Assembly (NCBI GenBank): GCA_937870605.1
Contig: CALMZW010000259.1
Span: forward strand, 1-14,525
Reading direction: 5' to 3'
DNA: 14,525 nucleotides
Source of the DNA: an uncultured Synergistaceae bacterium
GTDB lineage: Bacteria; Synergistota; Synergistia; Synergistales; Aminobacteriaceae
Below are positions 7,660 through 14,505 of the stretch, piece by piece; the first letter of the stretch is position 1, and every line of letters starts with the position of its first letter. Under the pieces are notes generated by a model. That model was given only the letters and a program-made list of their open reading frames with translations, made no database searches and was not told the DNA's origin. Both the position numbers and the translations under genes were made by a program.

Positions 7660-8448
7660 TTACGCAGTTTTCCAGCCGTTCTTCGAACGCTCGACGCTCG
7701 CGAACGCGTCATGGTTGTGAATGCTCTCGTGACTGACCACATCGACCCGGTACCAGAGGATTCTCGGTTCTTCCTGAAGGCGGACGACCGCTTCGCGCAA
7801 CACGTCCTCCACAAACCGGGGATTGTCGTACGCCATCTCGGTGACGGTCTTCTCGTCCTCCCGCTTGAGAAGCGTGTACACCGGCGCGGAGGCCGAAGAT
7901 TCGGCCATATCCACAAGCTCCTCGATCCACACGATCCCACGCATCCTCGCCGAGATGCGGACGTATCCCCGCTGGTTGTGCGCTCCCCGGTCGGATATCT
8001 CCCTGGAACAGGGACAAAGCGTCTGGACGGGGACCGTCACGGTCGTACGCAGGTCGAAAAAGTCCTCTCCCTTGATCGCGGTGAACGTCACCTCGTAGCG
8101 GGAGAGGCTGCCGATGCCGGTGGCGGGAGCGGATCTCGAGATGAAATATGGAAACGACACCACGATCTCGGCCGTATCCGCGTCGAGGGACTCGCGCAGC
8201 CGTTCGGTCATGTGCTCCATCGAAGCGATCGTAAGCTTTTCCTTGAACTCGTCGAGGACTTCGATGAAGCGGCTCATATGCGTTCCGCGGTACTCCTTGG
8301 GCAGCGAGACGGACATGCTGAGCGTGGCGACGGTGTGCTGCACTTTCTCCGCGGGATCGAGCACGGAGATCGGATAGGAGAGATCCTTCACCCCAACCCG
8401 GTCTATGGGGATATTTCGGGAATCACGTTCATTCTGCACATCGCGCAT
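7660..8448 (-). CDS. folE2: GTP cyclohydrolase FolE2 (type IB)
   Basis: FolE2 converts GTP to 7,8-dihydroneopterin triphosphate, the first step of folate and of queuosine synthesis. The 262-residue product is full length and opens with the family's characteristic RNIPIDRVGVKDLSYPI (11-27). The metal/catalytic cysteine region LCPCSREIS (144-152) is followed by GAHNQRGYVR (155-164), and the C-terminal SHESIHNHDAFA (239-250) is conserved. The ATG lies 20 bases inside the end of queD, with an AAAGGAG ribosome site eight bases upstream, also inside queD. Pairing with queD supplies substrate for 6-carboxytetrahydropterin. FolE2 is unrelated in sequence to the zinc enzyme FolE and can use other metals. 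Confidence 0.96.
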   Translation of the reverse strand: MRDVQNERDSRNIPIDRVGVKDLSYPISVLDPAEKVQHTVATLSMSVSLPKEYRGTHMSRFIEVLDEFKEKLTIASMEHMTERLRESLDADTAEIVVSFPYFISRSAPATGIGSLSRYEVTFTAIKGEDFFDLRTTVTVPVQTLCPCSREISDRGAHNQRGYVRISARMRGIVWIEELVDMAESSASAPVYTLLKREDEKTVTEMAYDNPRFVEDVLREAVVRLQEEPRILWYRVDVVSHESIHNHDAFASVERSKNGWKTA

Positions 8449-8809
8449 GAACGTCTCTCCTTTCGATGGTCACGCTGCTCGTCGCAGTCTCCCACACGAT
8501 CACGGCGCAGAGCTCGCAGTTTCCTCTCTTCAGCGGTTCGTCGATCAGCTTCCACACCCACAGTGCGATATTTTCCGCCGTCGGCTGTTCCAGGAGGTCG
8601 TTGAGGTACGCGTGGTCCAGCTTCGAAAGCACCCTTTCGCGGACCACGGATGAGACTTCGCAGAAATCGATGATCATGTCGTCGTCGTTTACGGTCCCCT
8701 CGATCTCGACAGCCAGCCTGTATGTATGTCCGTGAAGGCGTTCGCACGCGCCCTTGTACCGGATCAGATTGTGCGCCGCGTCGAAGGTGAATTCCTTTCG
8801 AAGTCTCAT
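8429..8809 (-). CDS. queD: 6-carboxy-5,6,7,8-tetrahydropterin synthase QueD
   Basis: QueD turns dihydroneopterin triphosphate into 6-carboxytetrahydropterin, the second step towards preQ0 and queuosine in tRNA. The 126-residue product is compact and typical. Zinc ligands are expected at His13 (FDAAHNL) and His26/His28 within CERLHGH (22-28). The CxxxHGH arrangement with Cys22 is that of QueD rather than a neopterin-modifying PTPS. LDHAYLND (64-71), PTAEN (76-80) and Glu107 (VWET) complete the active-site set. It is the first gene of a leftward operon; GGGGGAG lies five bases before the ATG. QueE, QueC and QueF are not in the window, so the rest of the pathway must be elsewhere. Confidence 0.94.
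   Translation of the reverse strand: MRLRKEFTFDAAHNLIRYKGACERLHGHTYRLAVEIEGTVNDDDMIIDFCEVSSVVRERVLSKLDHAYLNDLLEQPTAENIALWVWKLIDEPLKRGNCELCAVIVWETATSSVTIERRDVHARCAE
8457..8463 (-). promoter_or_regulatory. Ribosome binding site of folE2 inside queD
   Basis: AAAGGAG lies eight bases upstream of the folE2 ATG and within the last codons of queD. It settles the start at 8448, giving a 20-base overlap of the two genes and likely coupled translation. Confidence 0.75.
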
Positions 8810-8870
8810 AGGCTCTCCCCCACTTCAAAATACATCGCTTGCTTTGATTTTACACCATCCGGCCCCGAAG

Positions 8871-8899
8871 ATTATACTTACATTACGGCATAAAATTCA
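8871..8899 (-). promoter_or_regulatory. Candidate promoter of the queD-folE2 operon
   Basis: A perfect TATAAT -10 hexamer occurs on the minus strand at 8876-8871, about 62 bases upstream of the queD ATG. The region 17 bases further upstream (8899-8894) reads TGAATT, a poor -35. The -10 element is strong, the -35 weak, so an activator may be needed or the match may be partly chance. Confidence 0.45.
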
Positions 8900-9046
8900 T
8901 AAAACGTACTGTTTTGAATGGAGCAGGCCGTTCTATCAAGCCAAGATATCGTAGCAGATTTTTTGCGCGTATTTCTGTTTCAAAACGCTTATCGCATGCA
9001 TTATTTCGGCCAAAATGGTCTTTCTTGCAAAATATTAGGCCGCATA

Positions 9047-9075
9047 TTGCGCAACACACTCTTTCGTGCTATAAC
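9047..9075 (+). promoter_or_regulatory. Candidate sigma-70 type promoter of glnA
   Basis: TTGCGC and TATAAC are spaced by exactly 17 bases, placing the transcription start near 9082 and leaving a short leader of about 36 bases. The -10 matches the consensus at five of six positions, the -35 at three. The -35 lies in the 8-base palindrome TTGCGCAA (9047-9054), a possible regulator site. An excellent AGGAGGGG ribosome site (9104-9111) follows before the ATG. Confidence 0.5.
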
Positions 9076-9117
9076 TCCGCCATCCGGATTGTACGTTCCG
9101 AATAGGAGGGGAAACCG

Positions 9118-11232
9118 ATGCAGTTCGACAGACCTCGCGATATTTTCGGCGTCAACGTTTTCGACCGCAGGGCAATGAAAGACCGCCTGCCGCAGGAGGT
9201 GTACAACAACCTTATCGCCGCCATGGAGGGCGGACAGAAACTCGATCCCAACGTCGCCGACATGGTGGCGGCGGCAATGAAGGAATGGGCGATCACCAAA
9301 GGCGCAACGCACTGGACGCACTGGTTCCAGCCCCGAACCGAACAGACCGCGGAAAAGCACCTCTCGTTCCTTTCTTCCGACGAAACGGGGCACCCGCTCG
9401 AGTCGTTCAAGGGCAAACAGCTCATCCAGAGCGAACCCGACGCCTCTTCGTTCCCTTCGGGCGGCATCCGGTCGACGTTCGAAGCGCGCGGGTACAGCGC
9501 ATGGGATCCTTCAAGCCCCGCCTTCCTCATCATGAGCAAGAAGGGCGGAACGCTCTGCATCCCCTCCGTCTTCATCTCGTACGACGGAACGCCGCTCGAT
9601 CTGAAGACCCCTCTTCTCAAGGCGCTCGAAGCCGTAGAGTCGCGCGCGCTCAAGTTGCTCAAGCTCTTCGGGAACAGAGGGGTCCGCTCGGCGCATGCGA
9701 CGGTCGGCGCCGAGCAGGAATACTTTCTCGTCGACGCGCCGCTGGCGAGAAAACGCCCCGACCTGCAGTTCTGCGGCCGGACGATCTTCGGGTGTCCGCC
9801 GCCCAAAGGGCAGCAGATGGAGGATCACTATTTCGGATCCATTCCGCCGAGAGTCCTTTCCTATATGGAAGATGTCGAACGCGACCTGTATCGGCTCGGC
9901 GTCGTCATCGACACGCGACACAATGAAGTCGCTCCGTGCCAGTTCGAATTCGCGCCGCAGCTCGCCGAAGCCAATCAGGCGTGCGATCAGAACCAGCTCA
10001 TCATGGAGACGATGCGACAGATGGCCCGACGCCACGATTTCGCCCTGCTGTTGCATGAAAAGCCCTTTTCGGGCCTTAACGGCAGCGGGAAGCATATCAA
10101 CTTCTCCCTGCGGGACAGCGAGGGCAGAAATCTCCTGATGCCGTCAACGAACCAGAAGAAGAACGTCCAGTTCCTCACGTTCCTTTCGGCGTTCCTGCTC
10201 GGATTTTCCCGATACAACAGCCTGTTGCGCGCCGCGGTCGCCTCTCCGGGGAATATGCACCGGCTCGGCGGCAACGAGGCGCCCCCCGCGATCCTGAGCG
10301 TCTTTCTCGGAAGCACGCTTTCGTCGCTCCTCGACGGGTTCGCCAACGGAACGAACGGCGTCATGCCCGAACAGGCCATGATCGACCTCGGACTGAACAA
10401 GCTCCCCGCCATCCTGTGCGACAATTCCGACCGGAACAGGACCTCGCCGGTCGCCTTCACGGGAAACAAGTTCGAGTTCCGCGCCCCCGGCGCGCCGCAG
10501 TCGATCGCCGGTCCGCTGACCATGATCATGGCCGTCTGGGCATGGGGAATCGAGGAAATGACGCGTCTGATCGAGGCCCGTGTATCAGCCGGCGCGGCGG
10601 ACGTCAACGACGTCGCCATTGAAGTCATCGCGCACGCCGCCAAAGAAAGCGCGCCCATACGATTCGAGGGAAACTGCTATTCGGAGGAGTGGTGCATGGA
10701 GGCGGAACGACGCGGCCTGACGATCGCAAAGACGACGCAGGAGGCGCTGGCTCTCTACCTCAGGCCTGAAAACAAGGAACTTCTGTCGGGTCTCAACATT
10801 CTCTCCGAGAGAGAGATCGACGCGTACTACGAGATCCGGATGGAGCAATTCGTGAAGACCGTCGATATCGAAGTCGGCATTCTGAAATCGATGATCGTTG
10901 AGGGGATTCTGCCCGCGCTGTCCCGGCAGATGATTCTCGAAGGGCAATCGCTCTCCTTCGTTCCCGACGGCGTCGGGGAGAAGGAGACGCTCTCCCGGTG
11001 CATCGGAAAACTTGCCTCCCTGAAAGCCGGACTCATCGAAAAGTGCACCCGCCTCGATGAACTGCATGCCCGCGCATCCGAAGGAGATACGGACGAAAAC
11101 GCAATGCTGCTGACGACCGAGGGGCTTCCCCTTCTCGATTCGACCCGCGCGCTCTGTAACGCCGCGGAATCCCTCATCGCGCGGGATTTGTGGCCATATC
11201 CGACGTATCGGGATCTTTTCCAGATTTCGTAA
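9118..11232 (+). CDS. glnN: Glutamine synthetase type III
   Basis: Glutamine synthetase makes glutamine from glutamate, ammonia and ATP. This 704-residue product is type III (GlnN-like, around 700 residues), clearly longer than GSI. It opens with the type III region FGVNVFDRRAMKDRLP (10-25). The catalytic core includes GAEQEYFLVD (197-206), HNEVAPCQFEFAP (268-280), NGSGKHINFSL (321-331), RLGGNEAPPAI (382-392), and NRTSPVAFTGNKFEFRAPG (440-458), with the expected metal, glutamate and ATP ligands present. It stands alone on the plus strand with its own promoter, a very strong AGGAGGGG ribosome site and its own terminator. No PII or regulator gene is adjacent. The frame is complete and undamaged. 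Confidence 0.97.
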   Translation: MQFDRPRDIFGVNVFDRRAMKDRLPQEVYNNLIAAMEGGQKLDPNVADMVAAAMKEWAITKGATHWTHWFQPRTEQTAEKHLSFLSSDETGHPLESFKGKQLIQSEPDASSFPSGGIRSTFEARGYSAWDPSSPAFLIMSKKGGTLCIPSVFISYDGTPLDLKTPLLKALEAVESRALKLLKLFGNRGVRSAHATVGAEQEYFLVDAPLARKRPDLQFCGRTIFGCPPPKGQQMEDHYFGSIPPRVLSYMEDVERDLYRLGVVIDTRHNEVAPCQFEFAPQLAEANQACDQNQLIMETMRQMARRHDFALLLHEKPFSGLNGSGKHINFSLRDSEGRNLLMPSTNQKKNVQFLTFLSAFLLGFSRYNSLLRAAVASPGNMHRLGGNEAPPAILSVFLGSTLSSLLDGFANGTNGVMPEQAMIDLGLNKLPAILCDNSDRNRTSPVAFTGNKFEFRAPGAPQSIAGPLTMIMAVWAWGIEEMTRLIEARVSAGAADVNDVAIEVIAHAAKESAPIRFEGNCYSEEWCMEAERRGLTIAKTTQEALALYLRPENKELLSGLNILSEREIDAYYEIRMEQFVKTVDIEVGILKSMIVEGILPALSRQMILEGQSLSFVPDGVGEKETLSRCIGKLASLKAGLIEKCTRLDELHARASEGDTDENAMLLTTEGLPLLDSTRALCNAAESLIARDLWPYPTYRDLFQIS

Positions 11233-11237
11233 AACGA

Positions 11238-11276
11238 CGGCGCGGAAGAGAGAAACTCTCTTCCGCGCCGCTTTTT
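11238..11276 (+). terminator. Rho-independent terminator of glnA
   Basis: Starting five bases after the glnA stop, a perfect 15-bp stem (CGGCGCGGAAGAGAG with its complement) closes on an AAA loop and is followed by C and five T. On the minus strand the same hairpin is followed by TCGTTTT, so it may also stop transcription from the convergent TRAP operon, whose last gene ends at 11289. Confidence 0.93.
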
Positions 11277-11288
11277 CGAAAAGACGGT

Positions 11289-12473
11289 TCAGTACAGACC
11301 GGCGAGTTTCGGCAACACCGTCGAAATCCACGGAACATACGCGAGGATAAATATGTCCAGAATCATCACCATGATGAACGGCCATGCCGCCCGGGTTATT
11401 TCCTCGAGAGACACGTTTCCGATCCGGCACCCCATGAAAAGGCAGACTCCAAGGGGGGGCGTCACCATCCCCACGGCAAGATTCACGACGATGAGAACGC
11501 CGAAGTGCAACGGGTCGATTCCGAGCTGCGTGATGACGGGCAAAAGCACCGGAACCAGGATGATGATTGAGGCCACCGTCTCCATGAATGTCCCTATGAA
11601 AAGCAACAAAACGTTGATCAGAAACATGACGATGACCGGATTTCGGGAAAACGAAAGAATCGATTCCGCGACGCTCTGCGGAATCTTCTGAGCCGTCAGG
11701 ATCCAGCTGAACACCGACGATGTCGCGATGATGAACATGATCATCGCCGTCCCGACGACCGAATTGACGAGAATTTCCTTCAGATCCCTGAAGTGAAGCT
11801 CCTTATAGACGAAGAAGCCGATGACGAAACCGTAGACGACGGCCACCACGGCGGCCTCTGTCGGAGTGAAGACGCCCCCGTAGATCCCGCCCAGAATGAT
11901 CGCGGGCATCAGGAGGGCGAGGATCGCGTCCTTGAACGTCGTCCAGATATGTGCGGCGCACGGTTTTTCGTCGCCCTTATATCCGCGCTTTCTCGCGATG
12001 ATCCATGCGACGATCATCAGGGAGCCTCCGACGCAAAACCCCGGCAGGATGCCCCCCATGAAGAGTCCGCCGATCGTGACGCCGGTCATGACCCCGTAGA
12101 TGATCATCGGAATGCTGGGCGGAATCATGACGCCAAGCGTTCCGGCGCACGCCTGGACCGCCGTCGAGAACGGCGCGTCGTATCCCCTCCGGACCATGGA
12201 GGGAATCAGTATCGTGCCGATCGCCGCGACGCAGGCGACGGCGGAACCCGAGATTGCGCCGAAGAAGATGCACGCGATGATCGCGACGCCGAGAAACGAC
12301 AGCCACACGAGAATATAGCGCGACAGTTCCTTGGACCATGGAAGCGACGCGTGGAGCAGGAAGCGGAAGATCACCTGCAGAAAAACCACCACGACCATAA
12401 GGACGAAAAGAACGCTCACGAAATATTCGGTGACGGTATTGACGCACCCGAGAAGTTTTCTGAGAAACCGCAT
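11289..12473 (-). CDS. TRAP transporter permease: DctQ-DctM chimera with internal deletion, probably non-functional
   Basis: TRAP transporters normally use a small membrane subunit DctQ (about 160 residues, four helices) and a large subunit DctM (about 425 residues). Here one 394-residue frame contains both, but incompletely. Residues 1-64 are a normal DctQ start with two helices and the hallmark PWSKELSRYILVWLSFLG (45-62). From about residue 65 the sequence becomes DctM at its IIACIFFGAISGSAVA segment (65-80), skipping about the first 95 residues of DctM and about the last 95 of DctQ. The rest of DctM looks complete: PPSIPMIIYG (118-127), GGVFTPTEAAVVAVVYG (199-215), GTFMETVASIIILVP (294-308), GMVTPPLG (335-342). 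The ATG at 12473 is chosen for its GGGAG site and the normal DctQ start; the frame stays open upstream into dctP but has no family similarity there. Loss of about four helices makes function unlikely. Confidence 0.85.
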   Translation of the reverse strand: MRFLRKLLGCVNTVTEYFVSVLFVLMVVVVFLQVIFRFLLHASLPWSKELSRYILVWLSFLGVAIIACIFFGAISGSAVACVAAIGTILIPSMVRRGYDAPFSTAVQACAGTLGVMIPPSIPMIIYGVMTGVTIGGLFMGGILPGFCVGGSLMIVAWIIARKRGYKGDEKPCAAHIWTTFKDAILALLMPAIILGGIYGGVFTPTEAAVVAVVYGFVIGFFVYKELHFRDLKEILVNSVVGTAMIMFIIATSSVFSWILTAQKIPQSVAESILSFSRNPVIVMFLINVLLLFIGTFMETVASIIILVPVLLPVITQLGIDPLHFGVLIVVNLAVGMVTPPLGVCLFMGCRIGNVSLEEITRAAWPFIMVMILDIFILAYVPWISTVLPKLAGLY

Positions 12474-12493
12474 GTTTCCGGCCACTCCCATGC

Positions 12494-12528
12494 GAGCGGG
12501 GCGCGAATCGATGCTTCGCGCCCCGCTC
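12494..12528 (-). promoter_or_regulatory. Intergenic stem-loop between dctP and the dctQM frame
   Basis: A perfect 14-bp GC-rich stem (GAGCGGGGCGCGAA with its complement) closes on a 7-base loop, starting nine bases after the dctP stop. On the minus strand no T run follows, so it is not a standard terminator. A hairpin at this place can protect the upstream dctP message and lower permease output, as suits a system needing more binding protein than permease. That role is inference. Confidence 0.65.
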
Positions 12529-12537
12529 CTGCTCCGT

Positions 12538-13533
12538 CTATTTTCCCGCGATGATTTCGTCGAGGAGCCTTGCGTCGGCTCCGAGTTCCCCCTTGAACTG
12601 CTCGTAAACGTGCTTCGTCGCCTCAAGGAGCGCCGCCGTGTCGGTTGTCGTCACGGTCATCCCGAGTTCTTTCAGCTTCGCTGCCTGTTCGTTCTCCATC
12701 GACGTGATCTGCTCGCGCTGATAGGTCGCGGATTCCACGGCCGCCTTCAGGACGATCGTCTGATACTCCTTCGGCAGAGCGTCGAATTTCGCCTTGCTCA
12801 TGATGATCATCGCAGGCGAGAAGACATGCCCCGTCAGGGAGAGATGCTTCTGGACCTCGTAGACTTTCGACGTGTAAATGACCGGAATGGGGTTTTCCTG
12901 TCCGTCCACCGTTCCCTGCTGCAGCGCCGTAAAGATCTCCCCCCACGCCATCGGAGTCGGGTCCGCTCCGAGCGCCTTCCAGATCGCCATGTGGACCTTG
13001 TTCTCCATCGTACGCAGCTTCAGTCCCTTCGCATCGGCCGGGACCGCGATCGGACGCCTGGAGTTGGTCACGTGACGGAAGCCGTTTTCGTACCAGGCAA
13101 GCCCCTTCAACCCCTGCTTTTCGAGAAGCCCCATGACATACTGTCCGGTCTTTCCGTCCAGGGTGTTGTAGGCGTGCTGTTTCGATTTGAAGAGGAAGGG
13201 GAAATCAAAGAGCATGAATTTCTTCTCGAACCCGCCCATCGGACCGGTCGAACCGACGTAGAAATCGACCGTGCCGAGCTGCAGTCCTTCGAGAAGATCC
13301 CGCTCCCCCGTTCCGAGCTGGTTGTTCGGAAACAGGGAGATTGAGACGTCGCCCTTCGTCTCTTTCTCGACAAGGGCCTTGAATCATTCGGCGCCCAGAT
13401 GATAGGGGTGTTTTTCGCTCACCGAGTGTCCCAGTTTGTACGAGTACTTCGCTTCGGCGCAGGCGAACGTCGCGCGCGCAGCGACAGCCAGAACGCCGCA
13501 CGGAAGAACCGCCAGTCTTCGTTTCCACGTCAT
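12538..13533 (-). pseudogene. dctP: TRAP transporter solute-binding subunit DctP, interrupted by in-frame TGA
   Basis: DctP is the periplasmic binding protein of a TRAP transporter and typically takes up organic acids. Read through, the frame has 331 codons, the family's normal length. It shows a signal peptide (MTWKRRLAVL, hydrophobic core, likely cleavage after about residue 25), KLGHSVSEKHPYHLGAE (33-49), FPNNQLG, and LLEGLQLGTVDFYVGSTGP. It continues with LKLRTM holding the carboxylate-binding Arg (about 174) and VDGQENP (about 209-215). Codon 50 (13386-13384) is TGA between Glu49 and Phe51, within an otherwise ordinary family sequence, so translation should stop after 49 residues. The open part after it (Met at 13239) has no ribosome site. 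The true ATG has AGGAGGGG six bases upstream. It lies 30 bases after panE. A sequencing error is possible; recoding is unlikely. Confidence 0.88.
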
Positions 13534-13539
13534 TGCAAA

Positions 13540-13547
13540 CCCCTCCT
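13540..13547 (-). promoter_or_regulatory. Ribosome binding site of dctP
   Basis: AGGAGGGG stands six bases before the ATG at 13533 and fixes the original start of the interrupted dctP. Its perfect preservation suggests that damage to the gene is recent, although ribosome sites are short and could persist by chance. Confidence 0.8.
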
Positions 13548-13563
13548 GTCGTATCGTCATGCT

Positions 13564-14505
13564 CTACAAGAGAGCAAATTCCGATTCATCATACGTCTTC
13601 TCGCGAACCGCTACAAGGTTGGCGAGGACAGCGTTGACGGGAGTCGGAACCCCCAGACGCCGGCCTTCTTCGACGATCGCTCCGTTGATGACGGATATCT
13701 CCGTCTGTCTGTGACGACAGACATCCTGCAGCATCGAGGACCTGTTCCCGGCCGTCTTCTTCGCTATCTCGCGCGTGTGCCGCACTGGTTCCGCGACGTT
13801 CACCCGAACGCCTTTTTTCGTCGCGACGGCGACGGCTTCCTCGATTGCCAGCGCCAAGAGTTCATTCGTCTCGGGAAAATCGACGAGCCGCCCGTTTTTC
13901 AAGCCCGTGATCGCAGTCAGGGCGTTGATGCCGACGTTGACGAGAAGCTTTCCCCAGATCAGCCCCATGACGTTATCCGAGACGGATACCGCAAAGCCGG
14001 CTTTTCTCAGGACGTCGGCGATCGCTTCGGTCCGCTCCGAAATGACGCCCGACGCTTCCCCGATAATAGTGTCCCCCTGCCCCGCGTGTCGAATGACGCC
14101 CGGACCGACAAGCGTCGACCCGTGCCCCGTCACGCCGGCGACGACACGATGCGCGCCTGCGACATCGCTGAGCGCCTCCACGTTCCCGAGCCCGTTCTGA
14201 AGCGTCATCACGGTCGTGTCCGGTCCGACAACGGGCATAGTTTGCGATATCGCGGTCCGGGTCATCGTGGCTTTGACGAAGACGATCAGAAGATCCGCGG
14301 TTCCGGCGTCTTCCGGGTCCGTGACGCCGCGAATTCCCGATATCACCCGCCCGCCGCCTACCCCTTCGATCCGGAGCCCCTGCCGGTTGATCGTTTCGAT
14401 ATGTTCCTTCCAGACGTCGATGAGGGTCACCGGGAATCCGGCGTCCGCCAGAAGGCCGCCGTACAGGCACCCCATGGCGCCGGACCCCAGGATGGCGATT
14501 CTCAT
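13564..14505 (-). CDS. panE: 2-dehydropantoate 2-reductase family protein (PanE-like)
   Basis: PanE reduces ketopantoate to pantoate with NADPH in pantothenate and coenzyme A synthesis. The 313-residue product has the nucleotide-binding loop LGSGAMG (6-12), NGLGN (104-108), and the catalytic-lysine segment WGKLLVNVGINALTAI (184-199, Lys186). The C-domain signature SSMLQDVCRHRQTEISVINGAIV (256-278) contains the expected Ser and Glu. A GGAGGGG site lies about eleven bases before the ATG. The frame is intact and is followed after 30 bases by dctP, so both are probably one operon. Many bacteria carry PanE paralogs acting on other 2-keto acids; placement with an organic-acid transporter rather than panB/panC makes a different substrate possible. 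Confidence 0.92.
   Translation of the reverse strand: MRIAILGSGAMGCLYGGLLADAGFPVTLIDVWKEHIETINRQGLRIEGVGGGRVISGIRGVTDPEDAGTADLLIVFVKATMTRTAISQTMPVVGPDTTVMTLQNGLGNVEALSDVAGAHRVVAGVTGHGSTLVGPGVIRHAGQGDTIIGEASGVISERTEAIADVLRKAGFAVSVSDNVMGLIWGKLLVNVGINALTAITGLKNGRLVDFPETNELLALAIEEAVAVATKKGVRVNVAEPVRHTREIAKKTAGNRSSMLQDVCRHRQTEISVINGAIVEEGRRLGVPTPVNAVLANLVAVREKTYDESEFALL

Larger units (their letters stand above)
8810..9117. other. Divergent AT-richer intergenic region between queD and glnA
   Basis: This 308-base stretch between two divergent genes is visibly richer in A+T than its neighbours and has no convincing coding frame. It holds a leftward promoter candidate for queD, a rightward promoter candidate for glnA, both ribosome sites, and several short inverted repeats. 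These include TTGCGCAA at 9047-9054, GTTTTGAA/TTCAAAAC at 8911-8918 and 8979-8986, and CGGCC/GGCCG at 9007-9011 and 9038-9042. About 150 bases (roughly 8900-9045) are not explained by core promoters. I recognise no riboswitch or RNA gene there; upstream regulator sites for nitrogen control of glnA are a reasonable guess. Confidence 0.6.

Noticed and set aside
7644..7940. N-terminal extension of the hydroxyacid dehydrogenase
   Set aside because: The extension is folE2 read in another frame; the ATG at 7643 has a good ribosome site and matches family starts.
8810..8870. preQ1 riboswitch in the queD leader
   Set aside because: I looked for the short C-rich loop and A-rich tail of preQ1 aptamers and did not find them; the leader is short.
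9016..9030. Sigma-54-like element upstream of glnA
   Set aside because: TGG and TTGC are present, but GG and GC are eight bases apart, whereas sigma-54 promoters need ten.
12474..12626. N-terminal extension of the permease frame to 12626
   Set aside because: The extra 51 residues are Ser/Arg-rich, overlap dctP and the intergenic hairpin, and have no ribosome site; the start at 12473 fits DctQ.
12331..13344. 337-codon plus-strand frame across the TRAP genes
   Set aside because: Antisense to recognisable DctP and DctQ sequence, no similarity of its own.
13384..13386. TGA read as tryptophan (alternative genetic code)
   Set aside because: TGA is the stop at the expected ends of recG, divIVA, sepF, queD and others, and tryptophan is encoded by TGG throughout.
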